A DNA stretch of 64,000 nt from Streptomyces hawaiiensis. GTDB taxonomy: Bacteria > Actinomycetota > Actinomycetes > Streptomycetales > Streptomycetaceae. Below the pieces are notes generated by a model. The model searched no databases and had not been told where the DNA came from. It worked only from the letters and a program-made list of their open reading frames with translations. Positions 49,471-57,833 of this stretch are shown in pieces; position 1 is the first letter of the stretch; each line of letters starts with the position of its first letter. The stretch spans positions 6,448,001 through 6,512,000 of the forward strand of contig NZ_CP021978.1 of the NCBI RefSeq assembly GCF_004803895.1, read 5' to 3'. Made by a program: the position numbers and the translations under genes.

Positions 49471-50058
49471 TCAGGGCCGCTGTGCCGCCCCCATCGTCCT
49501 GGTGAAGTCCACGGGATCGCCCTCGAAACCACGGAGTCCGGGGTGGAAGCCCCACGGGCCGGAGCCCTCCCGGGCGAACTCCGCGACCGTCGCCGCCGTC
49601 GCCCCCAGGACACCGCCGAAGTCGTCCTCCGCCAAGACGGTGTACCCCTCGCGGATACGCAGTCCGGGGTTGCTCACACTGACGAAGGTGCGCTCCGCCG
49701 GGCGCTGCTGGATGACGACACCGACCACCACGCGCGCGTACCGGACGTCGAGGCGGTCGAGTTCCAGCGTCATGACTTCGTCGTAGCCGAAGCCCTGGCC
49801 GTCCTTGCTGTCCCGGTTGAGAGTGATGGTGCCGTCGGGGGAGCGGCTGTCGAAGTGCACCACGTACGCGGGATCGCCGTGCGGATCGTCCGCCGGATAG
49901 GTCGCCGCGACCAGGTCCAGATCGGTGGACGGCTGCCCCGCCGGGCTGGGATCCCACCGCACCGCGATCTCGACCTTGCGAAGCCCCTTGTTGAGCCCGT
50001 CCACCAGCGTCCCCTTCCCCGTCGGCCCGTCCGTTGGCCCCAACTGACGGGCGTCCAT
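49471..50058 (-). CDS. TerD domain protein
   Basis: A 195-residue TerD-family protein. The core runs KGLRKVEIAVRWDPSPAGQPSTDLDLVAATY (about residues 20-50), then VHFDSRSPDGTITLNRDSKDGQGFGYDEVMTLELDRLDVRYARVVVGVVIQQ, with the Asp-rich calcium-binding loops (DLDL, NRDSKDG) of the family. TerD proteins are linked to tellurite and stress responses; streptomycetes carry many. The ATG at 50058 is a choice; the frame stays open upstream. It appears monocistronic and shares its upstream region with a divergent gene. Confidence 0.82.
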   Translation of the reverse strand: MDARQLGPTDGPTGKGTLVDGLNKGLRKVEIAVRWDPSPAGQPSTDLDLVAATYPADDPHGDPAYVVHFDSRSPDGTITLNRDSKDGQGFGYDEVMTLELDRLDVRYARVVVGVVIQQRPAERTFVSVSNPGLRIREGYTVLAEDDFGGVLGATAATVAEFAREGSGPWGFHPGLRGFEGDPVDFTRTMGAAQRP

Positions 50059-50157
50059 GAGTGTTTGTCCATCCTGCCACGCGCGCGGGCACGCGCGTGG
50101 CGGAGCGGTCCAGCCGAGAGTGACCGACGCCACGCTCCGTGGCCTTACCATGGCGCG

Positions 50158-50763
50158 GTGCTGGTCAAGTGGATTCGCTGCACCGTGGTGGACCGCCGCG
50201 GTTTCGAGCGGGGGCAGCGGAAGTGGGCGGGGCTTCTGGGGGAGCCGGGTTTTCGCGGGCAGGGGGGTGGCTGGAGCCGGGGGCGGCAGGACGTGGCGCA
50301 CATCTTCGCGTTCTGGGAGAGCCGCGCCTTCTACGACTCCTTCATGGCACGGTCTCACGACCGGCTCGCGTCGGCCCAGGCCGGCACGTTCAAGAACGCC
50401 CAGGTCAGGCTCTTCGACCACCGCTTCGACGTGAAGACCGGTTTCGAACCGCGCTTCACGGACGCCGACCTGCTCCGGGTGGCGCTCTGCCGTATCCACG
50501 AGGAGCGAGCCGAGCACTTCGTGCTGATGCAGGAAAAGGTCTGGAACCCGGCGATGGCCGGCTCGCCCGGCATGGTGCGCGGGCTGTTCGGTGAGGCACC
50601 CGGGAACGAGTTCCTGGTGCTGTCGATGTGGCGATCAGCCGCCGAGCACGGCAAGTACCGCACCGAACGCGTGGAGCGGCTCGCCCTGAGGGCGCAGACG
50701 GAGGCGGACGTGGCGGCGCTCACCGGGGACGTCGTGGACATGGAATCAAGTTGGACGGTCTGA
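50158..50763 (+). CDS. DUF4937/YdbC-like protein
   Basis: A 201-residue protein, MLVKWIRCTVVDRRGFERGQRKWAGL..., with two similar halves: VAHIFAFWESRAFYDSFMARSHDRLA and FLVLSMWRSAAEHGKYRTERVERL. This suggests a duplicated ferredoxin-like (dimeric alpha/beta barrel) fold of the DUF4937/YdbC type. No function is known. A TACCAT hexamer ends 5 bases before the GTG, so the mRNA may be leaderless. Confidence 0.75.
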   Translation: MLVKWIRCTVVDRRGFERGQRKWAGLLGEPGFRGQGGGWSRGRQDVAHIFAFWESRAFYDSFMARSHDRLASAQAGTFKNAQVRLFDHRFDVKTGFEPRFTDADLLRVALCRIHEERAEHFVLMQEKVWNPAMAGSPGMVRGLFGEAPGNEFLVLSMWRSAAEHGKYRTERVERLALRAQTEADVAALTGDVVDMESSWTV

Positions 50764-50940
50764 TTCCGGGTGGGCGGGTTGCTCCGGGCGCGGTGCTGAC
50801 TGGGTGAGCCCGGACGACGGAGCTGTTCCGGTCGGACATGCGTGCGACCGGTGTGACCTGTGGTGCGGGAATCGTGTGACCTACGCTGTATGGGGGCGGG
50901 GGGAGTGCTCCACCGGCCTCACTCGATCTAGGGTCTTGGC

Positions 50941-51600
50941 ATGGCACGACCACGGCGCATCGTCCTTGTCCGGCACGGCGAGTCAACGGGCAATGTCGAT
51001 GACTCCGTTTACGAGCGTGAACCCGACCATGCCCTGGCGCTGACCGAGCGAGGCCGACGGCAGGCGGAGGCGACGGGCGAACAGTTGCGCGAGATCTTCG
51101 GTGACGAGCAGGTCAGCGTGTACGTCTCCCCGTATCGTCGTACGCACGAGACCCTGCGCGCGTTCCACCTCGACCCCGGACTCATACGGGTGCGCGAGGA
51201 ACCCCGGCTGCGTGAGCAGGACTGGGGCAACTGGCAGGACCGGGACGAGGTCCGCCTCCAGAAGGCCTACCGGGACGCCTACGGCCACTTCTTCTACCGA
51301 TTCGCCCAGGGCGAGTCCGGCGCCGACGTCTACGACCGGGTCGGCGGGTTCCTGGAGAGCCTGTTCCGCAGCTTCGAGGACCCCGACCACCCGCCGAACG
51401 TCCTCATCGTCACCCATGGCCTGGCGATGCGGCTGTTCTGCATGCGGTGGTTCCACTGGACGGTCGCGGAGTTCGAGTCGCTGTCGAACCCGGGGAACGG
51501 TGAGGTGCGGATGCTCGTTCTGGGGGACGACGGCAAGTACACACTCAACCGGCCGTTCGACCGCTGGCGAGATCCCGAGCCGTACGGGATCACCGGATAG
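50941..51600 (+). CDS. Histidine phosphatase superfamily protein
   Basis: A 219-residue branch-1 histidine phosphatase. The catalytic RHG motif is RIVLVRHGESTGNVDD (His at about residue 12), followed by LTERGRRQAEATGEQL, the Arg in VSPYRRTHET, the acid residue in REQDWGNWQD, and the second His in VLIVTHGLAMRLF (about 157). All catalytic residues are kept. The substrate is unknown. A TAGGGT -10 ends 6 bases before the ATG, indicating a leaderless mRNA. The ADP-ribosylglycohydrolase gene follows after 12 bp, so they are cotranscribed. Confidence 0.92.
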   Translation: MARPRRIVLVRHGESTGNVDDSVYEREPDHALALTERGRRQAEATGEQLREIFGDEQVSVYVSPYRRTHETLRAFHLDPGLIRVREEPRLREQDWGNWQDRDEVRLQKAYRDAYGHFFYRFAQGESGADVYDRVGGFLESLFRSFEDPDHPPNVLIVTHGLAMRLFCMRWFHWTVAEFESLSNPGNGEVRMLVLGDDGKYTLNRPFDRWRDPEPYGITG

Positions 51601-51612
51601 AGTGGCAGGGCG

Positions 51613-52518
51613 ATGACCGCTGATTCCTCCCCCGACGTGCGCCTGGACCGCGCCCTGGCCTGCCTGCGCGGACTGTCCGTCGGGGACGCCCTGGGTTCCC
51701 AGTACTTCGTGCCGGTGAACTACCCGCTGCTGAAGCGCCGCGAGGTGCCGTCCGGGCCGTGGCAGTGGACGGACGACACGGAGATGGCCGGCTCGGTCGT
51801 CGCCGTCCTGGCCGCCCACCACCGCATCGACCAGGACGCGCTGGCCCGCTCCTTCGCCGAGCACCACGACTTCGACCGGGGCTACGGTCCTGCGGTCAAC
51901 CGACTGCTGCGCCTGGTCCGGGAGGGTGGCGACTGGCGGAAACTCGCTGCCGCGCTCTTCAAGGGACAGGGCTCCTGGGGCAACGGCGCGGCGATGCGGA
52001 TCGCCCCGCTGGGCGCCTGGTACGCCGACGATCCGGAGCAGGCGACCCACCAGGCGGAGATCTCGGCCTACACCACCCATCAGCACCGCGAGGCCGTCGT
52101 CGGGGCCATGGCCGTCGCCGCGGCAGCCGCCTTCGCCGCCGCCCCGGACGGGCCGCCCGGCGCCGAGACCCTCCTCGACGGTGTCATCGACCTGGTGCCG
52201 AAGAGCGCCGTGGGTGCGGGACTCCGCCGGGCCCGGGACATGCTCGACTACGGCGACCCGGGCACGGTCGCGGCGGTACTGGGGTGCGGACGGCGTACGA
52301 CAGCCCACGACACCGTGCCCTTCGCCCTCTGGTCGGCCGCCAGAAGTCTCGGCGACTACGAGCAGGCGTTCTGGACGACTGCCCAGGTGGGCGGGGACGT
52401 CGACACCACGTGCGCCATTGTCGGCGGCGTGATCGCCTCGGGGAAGGCGGGGGCGCCGCCCGCAGTGTGGGTCGAGCGGACGGAGCCGCTTCCGGACTGG
52501 GTGCCCACGTCGGCCTGA
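51613..52518 (+). CDS. ADP-ribosylglycohydrolase family protein
   Basis: A 301-residue protein of the DraG/ARH family, which removes ADP-ribose from protein, DNA or small acceptors. The metal-binding residues are visible in GLSVGDALG (N-terminus), WTDDTEMAGSVV (about residue 57) and GGDVDTTCAIVGG near residue 265. It is cotranscribed with the histidine phosphatase gene. The combination hints at turnover of ADP-ribose or of phosphorylated or ADP-ribosylated targets, but the substrate is not known. Confidence 0.9.
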   Translation: MTADSSPDVRLDRALACLRGLSVGDALGSQYFVPVNYPLLKRREVPSGPWQWTDDTEMAGSVVAVLAAHHRIDQDALARSFAEHHDFDRGYGPAVNRLLRLVREGGDWRKLAAALFKGQGSWGNGAAMRIAPLGAWYADDPEQATHQAEISAYTTHQHREAVVGAMAVAAAAAFAAAPDGPPGAETLLDGVIDLVPKSAVGAGLRRARDMLDYGDPGTVAAVLGCGRRTTAHDTVPFALWSAARSLGDYEQAFWTTAQVGGDVDTTCAIVGGVIASGKAGAPPAVWVERTEPLPDWVPTSA

Positions 52519-52932
52519 CATCAGGGCTCCTGCCGCCTTCAGAAACTCTCTGTGCACATCGGGAACTCTCCGTGATCGCCCGCCCGTTGTTCTGACATCA
52601 ACTGTGCGAGCCGGCGGGGAGGGTGTCGCCGTCGGCGCCCAGACCGCTGCAGCAGTTCGACGCCACCCCGACGAAGGAGGTGTCCGGGTTTCGCGCTTCG
52701 CCCGGTGACCGCGAACGGTGATGTCTTCGACGTCGTACCGGCGATGATGATGTACCGCTCAAGATGTGCGGCTGTGAACGGCGGGATCGCGAAGTCGACG
52801 AGATGACCGACCAGTTGATGGTCCCGCTGCTGCGGCCGAACGATGCCTGACCGGGGGTCTCACCCGCCGTGACGCGGACGCGGCGGACCGGGGTGTCGCG
52901 GGCGGTTCCGGGCGGCGTAATCTAGGGGCGCC
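52519..52932. other. Intergenic region with a possible gene relic (414 bp)
   Basis: No intact gene. On the minus strand, protein-like stretches appear in different frames: VGHLVDFAIPPFTAAHLERY (around 52730-52810) and SFVGVASNCCSGLGADGDTL (ending at stop 52598-52600). This pattern suggests a decayed small gene. An AACTCTC direct repeat lies near 52544-52569. The right end holds the rnhB promoter, with TAATCT (52918-52923) 9 bases before the ATG. Confidence 0.35.
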
Positions 52933-53634
52933 ATGCCGTACGAACCGCCTACTCACACCGTCGAGCGCTCCCTTCGCGCCACGACCGGAGCGAAGATCGT
53001 TGCAGGTGTCGACGAGGTGGGGCGCGGCGCGTGGGCCGGTCCCGTCACCGTCTGCGCGGCGGTCACCGGATTGCGCCGTCCGCCCGATGGGCTGACGGAC
53101 TCGAAGCTGCTCACCATCAAACGACGTACCGTCCTCGCCGAGGAACTGCGGACCTGGGTGTCGTCATACGCGCTGGGGCATGCCTCCCCGGAGGAGATAG
53201 ACACCCTGGGAATGACAGCCGCGCTGCGGCTCGCGGCGGGGCGGGCGCTGGACACGCTGCCGGTCCGTCCCGACGCGGTCATCCTCGACGGCAAGCACGA
53301 CTACCTCGGTGCGCCCTGGCGGGTCCGTACGGTGATCAAGGGCGACCAGTCCTGCGTGGCGGTCGCCGCGGCCTCGGTGATCGCCAAGGTCCAGCGCGAC
53401 AAAATGATGGCCGAACTGGGTATCGACCATGCAGACTTCGGTTTTGCGGACAACGCCGGGTATCCATCACCCGTGCACAAGGCCGCACTGGCGGAGCGGG
53501 GCCCCACCCCCTACCACCGGTTGTCATGGGCGTATCTTGATGCGCTGCCCCAGTGGCGGCACCTCAAGAAGGTCCGCAGCTGGGCGGACGGAAGTGTTCC
53601 GGAAATCGAGGGTCAGCTCGGCTTCGATTTCTGA
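52933..53634 (+). CDS. rnhB: Ribonuclease HII
   Basis: A 233-residue RNase HII that nicks RNA-DNA hybrids and removes misincorporated ribonucleotides. Catalytic acids are in GVDEVGRGAWAGPV (residues about 25-38), DSKLL follows, the third acid is in DAVILDGKHDYLG, and the KGDQSCVAVAAASVIAKVQRD motif is intact. A TAATCT -10 ends 9 bases before the ATG with no ribosome site between, so the mRNA is probably leaderless. Confidence 0.95.
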   Translation: MPYEPPTHTVERSLRATTGAKIVAGVDEVGRGAWAGPVTVCAAVTGLRRPPDGLTDSKLLTIKRRTVLAEELRTWVSSYALGHASPEEIDTLGMTAALRLAAGRALDTLPVRPDAVILDGKHDYLGAPWRVRTVIKGDQSCVAVAAASVIAKVQRDKMMAELGIDHADFGFADNAGYPSPVHKAALAERGPTPYHRLSWAYLDALPQWRHLKKVRSWADGSVPEIEGQLGFDF

Positions 53635-53679
53635 CGGTTTCGTTCGCACGCCACCCGCCGACGCGGGTCGTACCAACGT

Positions 53680-53693
53680 TTGATAAATATCAA
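53680..53693. promoter_or_regulatory. AT-rich palindrome TTGATA-AA-TATCAA at a start codon
   Basis: A perfect inverted repeat with only two G/C bases in 14, ending 3 bases before the ATG of the next gene. It stands out in this GC-rich DNA and may be an operator and/or the -10 of a leaderless promoter. Confidence 0.55.
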
Positions 53694-53696
53694 GTC

Positions 53697-54326
53697 ATGC
53701 CTCTCATTCCCGAGGAGCCTCAGATTCACGAGAGTGCCCAGGGTCCCCGCGCCACTCCGGCCAGCGGCCGCACCGCGCCGACCCCCCGTCCCGTACCCGG
53801 CCCCCGTCCCGCGGCTCCGTCGCGTCCCGGCCGCCCCGGCCCTCTCCGGCCGGCGCCGCCGGTGCAACGTGCGCCCCGCGACGTGGCCGCCGAGCCCGCC
53901 CCGTCGGGTCCCGCCGCCGGTGCCGCCACTGCGGTCACCCCGCAGCTCCAGCTCATCCCGGCTTCCGTGGAGGGGGCGCTCGACGCCGCCGAGGAGGCTT
54001 TGGACCTGCTGCTGGACTCGGGTCGCGCCCCCGGCGACGTGCTGGTGATCACCACAGGCGAGCAGCACCCGTGGGCCGCCCACGAGCTGTCCTTCGGTGA
54101 AGCCTCCTACTGGGCCCAGCACGACGCCGGCGACGACGTCTTCTACACGGATGCCACCATCGCGGCCCGCGCCGCGTCGCGTCCGGTGGTCGTGGTCGCC
54201 GTCAACGGCGGCCCCGAGGCCGCAGCCGTGAGCGCCCTGTCCCTGGCCCACTCCCGGGCCGGCGCCCTGCTGATCGTCTGCGGCGACCCGCAGCGGATCA
54301 ACTCGGTGCTGGGCGCGGGCGTCTGA
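53697..54326 (+). CDS. Hypothetical protein with Pro-rich N-terminus
   Basis: A 209-residue protein. The first 90 residues are Pro/Ala/Arg-rich and probably disordered. The C-terminal 110 residues form an alpha/beta domain: ALDAAEEALDLLLDSGRAPGDVLVITTGEQHPWAAHELSFGEASYWAQHDAGDDVFYTDA...RPVVVVAVNGGPEAAAVSALSLAHSRAGALLIVCGDPQRINSVL. The GDVLVITTGE and DDVFYTDA segments resemble the C-terminal module found at the end of some superfamily 1 helicase-like proteins, but this is a loose similarity. No catalytic site is claimed. The AT-rich palindrome at its start is unusual. Confidence 0.75.
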   Translation: MPLIPEEPQIHESAQGPRATPASGRTAPTPRPVPGPRPAAPSRPGRPGPLRPAPPVQRAPRDVAAEPAPSGPAAGAATAVTPQLQLIPASVEGALDAAEEALDLLLDSGRAPGDVLVITTGEQHPWAAHELSFGEASYWAQHDAGDDVFYTDATIAARAASRPVVVVAVNGGPEAAAVSALSLAHSRAGALLIVCGDPQRINSVLGAGV

Positions 54327-54365
54327 GCCGGTGCCGTAGCGCCCGAGAGCGCGCTGGGGGAGGAC

Positions 54366-54393
54366 TGCAGGCGCCGCCGCGGCGGCGCCTGCA
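54366..54393. terminator. 28-bp perfect palindrome after the Pro-rich protein gene
   Basis: TGCAGGCGCCGCCG and CGGCGGCGCCTGCA form a continuous perfect palindrome 39 bases downstream of the stop; a likely terminator. The rest of the 279-bp gap shows nothing clear. Confidence 0.7.
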
Positions 54394-54605
54394 CGGTGGG
54401 TGGTTCGCCATGCCCGGAGGGCCGGAGACCGTTCCCGCGTGAGGCCTTGGTCGAGCTGAGGAGTGCTGCTGTGGCAGACCCCCCGTGCTTGCGGCTCGGC
54501 CAGGTCAGGGTTCGGGTGCTTGCCCGGATGCCCTCGTAGGAATCGGGGCGTGCCGCGCGAGGGGGCGCGGTCCCGGATCCGTGCCGGATCGGGTCTGGCC
54601 GGGGC

Positions 54606-55217
54606 TCAGCGTGCCGCCGCTGCGCGGCGCAGTACCTCGGAGGCGCCGCCGGTGCGCGGTATGGGTGGCGGTGCCTCCGACGTGGCGAACGGCTCCGGTG
54701 CCGAGGCCGAGTGAGGGCGGCGTCCGCCACGGCCCTCGCCCAGGACCTGCCAGCCGTCACGAGTCAGCGTGATGTACGCCCCGCAGCGCAACCCGTGCAG
54801 GGTGCACGCGTCGCGCAGGCCCCACATCCACGCGCCGTCCTCCTCCGTCCAACGCGCGTCGCCCTCACGGCAGTAGAGCAGCACCGCCGTACGAACCGGC
54901 GTGCGGCGGCGCAGATCGTGCGGGATGACCCGGCGCAACTGTGCGAGCAGCGCGTTGCGGAACATCCAGCCGTCGGCCGGGGCCGGACGGCGCACGAACG
55001 AGGCGCTCGCCCGCAGCCGCTCGTCCGGGTCGAGCACGGCGACGACAGCGGTCGCGGGCTGCGGGTGGTGACGGGCGTGCAGTCCGCTGACGATCTCGCG
55101 GGGGTTGCGCAGGAGTGGGATCCCGGCGGCGGCCCATTCCGCGGGTTCGAGCAAGCGGTTGGCGGAAGCGGCGGACGTCGACGCCGCTGCCGAGGCCGGA
55201 GCGAATCCGAAGGTCAC
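54606..55217 (-). CDS. Hypothetical actinobacterial protein
   Basis: A 203-residue protein starting MTFGFAPASAAASTSAASANR. The central part, LLRNPREIVSGLHARHHPQPATAVVAVLDPDERLRASASFVRRP and LRRVIPHDLRRRTPVRTAVLLYCREGDARWTEEDGAWMWGLRDACTLHGLRCGAYITLTRDGWQVLG, is compatible with an alpha/beta enzyme-like fold, but no family is recognised. The GTG start is set by AGGGAGG 5 bases upstream. It is probably monocistronic, 309 bp downstream of recQ on the same strand. Confidence 0.75.
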   Translation of the reverse strand: MTFGFAPASAAASTSAASANRLLEPAEWAAAGIPLLRNPREIVSGLHARHHPQPATAVVAVLDPDERLRASASFVRRPAPADGWMFRNALLAQLRRVIPHDLRRRTPVRTAVLLYCREGDARWTEEDGAWMWGLRDACTLHGLRCGAYITLTRDGWQVLGEGRGGRRPHSASAPEPFATSEAPPPIPRTGGASEVLRRAAAAR

Positions 55218-55526
55218 GGTCCTCCCTTCGGCTACGCGCCCACACTGCGGGCGGGGTCGGATTCCTGGGAGCGCGCACCGCAGCGAAGCCCTACCGGAGC
55301 GGCCGGCGAGCCGTGCGGGAGCGGACCTCAATTCTTCCTGTCGAACTTGAATGCGGCAACGAGCAATTGAGGCAGCCGACCGTTATCAGATGATGCGCGG
55401 CTAATATCCCCACCGTGTGTCTCCGGACCACCCATGGGGCGTTCGAGCACGACACGTTCGTACGTCATGGGGGTGTGCGGCGTCCAGGGGTGTGCGCCGG
55501 GGCAGCACCCCAGCCCGGGCACGCCG
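55218..55526. other. Intergenic region between recQ and the downstream hypothetical gene (309 bp)
   Basis: Contains the presumed promoter of the 54606-55217 gene, including a relatively AT-rich stretch near 55330-55405, and an inverted GC-rich sequence just after the recQ stop. No ORF with a ribosome site is convincing. Confidence 0.5.
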
Positions 55527-57692
55527 TCAGCCCTGCACGGCCAGCACCAGCGGCAACACCCCCTGCGCGCCGGAGCGTCGGAGCATGCGAGCCGCGACCG
55601 CGAGGGTCCAGCCGGTCTCCGTGTAGTCGTCCACGAGGAGGACCGGGCCCTGGGCCTCGGCGAGGGCGGACGCGAGGGCGGGTGGCACGACCAGAGCCCC
55701 GTCGAGTGCCTTCAGCCGCTGGGCGCTGTTGCTCCGGGAGCCCGAGTGCGCGTCCCCGGTGTACTCGACCGAGCCCAGCAGCGGCAGCCGGCCGATCTCA
55801 GCGATGCGCGCCCCGAGGGAGTTGATCAGCTGCGGTCGCGAGCGCGAGGCGACGGTGACGACGCCCGCCGGGCGGGGCCGGCCCTCCGGTGCGCCCGGGG
55901 CCCAGCCGCCGGGACCCCTGGCCCAGTCGGCCAGTACGTCGACCACTGCCTTCGCCACGTCGTCGGGCACGGGCCCGTCGGGGGCCTGGGGTGCGAGCAG
56001 GGGCCGCAGCCGGTTGCCCCACCCGATGTCCGACAGCCGCCCCAGTGCGCGTCCCGAAGCGGCCTGTTCGCCGGCCGGGATGCGTCCCTTGAGGTCCACT
56101 CCGATCGCCGGCAGCCCGGTGGGCCACATCCGTCGGGGCTCCACTTCGACACCTGCCCGGCCCAGGTCCACACGCGCGGCGTCGAGCGCCTCCTCGGACG
56201 TGTCGGCGGCGAAGCGCGGACCGGCGCAGTTGTCGCAGCGACCGCACGTCTTGGCGGCCTCGTCGTCCAACTGGCGCTGCAGGAACTCCATACGGCAATC
56301 GGTCGTCGTCGCGTACGCGCGCATGGCCTGCTGCTCGGCCTCGCGCTGACGTGCCACCCACGCGTACCGCTCGGCGTCGTACGTCCACGGCTGCCCGGTC
56401 GCGATCCAGCCGCCCTTGACGCGCTTGACCGCCCCGTCCACGTCGAGAACCTTGAGCATGGTCTCCAAGCGGGAGCGGCGCAGCTCCACCAGGGGCTCCA
56501 GGGCGGGCAGCGACAGGGGCTTCTCCGCGTGCGCGAGGATGTCGAGCGTGCGGCGCACCAGGTCTTCCGAGGGGAAGGCGAGCGACGCGAAGTACTTCCA
56601 GATCGCCTCGTCCTCCTTGCCCGGGAGCAGGAGCACCTCGGCATGCTTCACACCTCGTCCTGCGCGGCCCACCTGCTGGTAGTAGGCGATGGGGGAGGAG
56701 GGCGAGCCCAGGTGCACGACGAACCCCAGGTCGGGCTTGTCGAAGCCCATTCCGAGCGCTGAGGTGGCGATCAGCGCCTTCACCTTGTTCCCGAGCAGAT
56801 CCTCCTCGGCCTGCTGACGATCGGCGTTCTCCGTCTTGCCCGTGTACGAGGCGACCGTGTGCCCCCGCTGCCGGAGGAAGGCGGTGACCTCCTCGGCGGC
56901 GGCCACGGTGAGGGTGTAGATGATTCCGGACCCCGGCAGTTCGTCGAGGTGCTCGGCGAGCCAGGCCATACGGTGCGCGGCGTCCGACAGCCGCAGCACG
57001 CTCAGGCTCAGGCTGTCCCGGTCCAGCGGGCCCCGGAGCACGAGGGCGTCCGAGGTGCCGCCGGTGCCGAGTTGTTCCGCGACGTCGGCCGTCACGCGCG
57101 CGTTGGCCGTGGCGGTGGTCGCGAGCACCGGCACTCCTGGTGGGAGATCGGCGAGCATGGTGCGCAGCCTGCGGTAGTCCGGCCGGAAGTCGTGGCCCCA
57201 GTCGGAGATGCAGTGGGCTTCGTCCACCACCAGGAGCCCGGTGGCGGCCGAGAGCCGGGGGAGCACCTGGTCCCGGAAGTCCGGGTTGTTGAGCCGTTCG
57301 GGACTCACCAGCAGGACGTCCACCTCACCCGCGGCGATCTCGTCCTGAACGGCATCCCACTCCTCCGTGTTGGAGGAGTTGATGGTCCGGGCGCGGATGC
57401 CGGCCCGAGCCGCCGCCTCGACCTGGTTGCGCATGAGCGCGAGCAGCGGGGACACGATCACGGTCGGACCGCTGCCCCGCGCCCGCAGCAGCGACGTCGC
57501 CACGAAATACACCGCGGACTTGCCCCAGCCCGTGCGCTGGACGACCAGGGCACGGCGTCTGTCGGCGACCAGCGCCTCGATCGCCCGCCACTGGTCCTCT
57601 CGCAGCCGGGCCTCTCCCGAGACGTCCCCGACGAGACGGGTGAGGACGGCGTCGGCCGCCGCCCGGAGTTCCGTGTTGCTCGTGTGCTCCAT
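55527..57692 (-). CDS. recQ: RecQ-type DNA helicase with C-terminal phosphoribosyltransferase-like domain
   Basis: A 721-residue protein. Helicase motifs: RTGWGKSAVYF (motif I, about residue 40), VVDEAHCISDWGHDFRPDYRRL (DEAH), TATANARV, and YYQQVGRAGRG (motif VI). The RecQ zinc cysteines follow (CRMEFLQRQ...CGRCDNC, about 450-475). In place of an HRDC domain, the last 80 residues read SGSRSNSAQRLKALDGAL...GPVLLVDDYTETGWTLAVAARMLRRSGAQGVLPLVLA, a phosphoribosyltransferase-type PRPP loop. The ATG at 57692 is chosen because a TTGTAT -10 ends 7 bases upstream and overlaps the other ATG at 57701. It unwinds recombination intermediates; the tail's role is unknown. Confidence 0.92.
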   Translation of the reverse strand: MEHTSNTELRAAADAVLTRLVGDVSGEARLREDQWRAIEALVADRRRALVVQRTGWGKSAVYFVATSLLRARGSGPTVIVSPLLALMRNQVEAAARAGIRARTINSSNTEEWDAVQDEIAAGEVDVLLVSPERLNNPDFRDQVLPRLSAATGLLVVDEAHCISDWGHDFRPDYRRLRTMLADLPPGVPVLATTATANARVTADVAEQLGTGGTSDALVLRGPLDRDSLSLSVLRLSDAAHRMAWLAEHLDELPGSGIIYTLTVAAAEEVTAFLRQRGHTVASYTGKTENADRQQAEEDLLGNKVKALIATSALGMGFDKPDLGFVVHLGSPSSPIAYYQQVGRAGRGVKHAEVLLLPGKEDEAIWKYFASLAFPSEDLVRRTLDILAHAEKPLSLPALEPLVELRRSRLETMLKVLDVDGAVKRVKGGWIATGQPWTYDAERYAWVARQREAEQQAMRAYATTTDCRMEFLQRQLDDEAAKTCGRCDNCAGPRFAADTSEEALDAARVDLGRAGVEVEPRRMWPTGLPAIGVDLKGRIPAGEQAASGRALGRLSDIGWGNRLRPLLAPQAPDGPVPDDVAKAVVDVLADWARGPGGWAPGAPEGRPRPAGVVTVASRSRPQLINSLGARIAEIGRLPLLGSVEYTGDAHSGSRSNSAQRLKALDGALVVPPALASALAEAQGPVLLVDDYTETGWTLAVAARMLRRSGAQGVLPLVLAVQG

Positions 57693-57699
57693 GCGTTCC

Positions 57700-57722
57700 A
57701 TACAACAGGACGGCACCGACAT
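57700..57722 (-). promoter_or_regulatory. RecA-NDp/PafBC-like promoter of recQ
   Basis: On the minus strand ATGTCGGTG (57722-57714), 8 bases, then TTGTAT (57705-57700), and 7 bases to the ATG at 57692. It departs from TTGTCRGTG-N8-TAnnnT at one position in each half. Confidence 0.55.
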
Positions 57723-57784
57723 CCGGAGCGGTGCACCGAGAGCTGTGGACGCGCCGGCCTCGGCTGACGTGTCCCTGATCGGAC

Positions 57785-57793
57785 TTATCCACA
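57785..57793 (+). promoter_or_regulatory. DnaA-box-like 9-mer between recQ and DUF4192 gene
   Basis: TTATCCACA, a second exact classical DnaA box in the window, again followed by GG. It lies 64 bp upstream of the recQ -35 element, in the divergent promoter region. Confidence 0.4.
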
Positions 57794-57833
57794 GGGTCAA
57801 GCGGAGGTTTGCGTTCCGCGAGATCGTCTTCGC

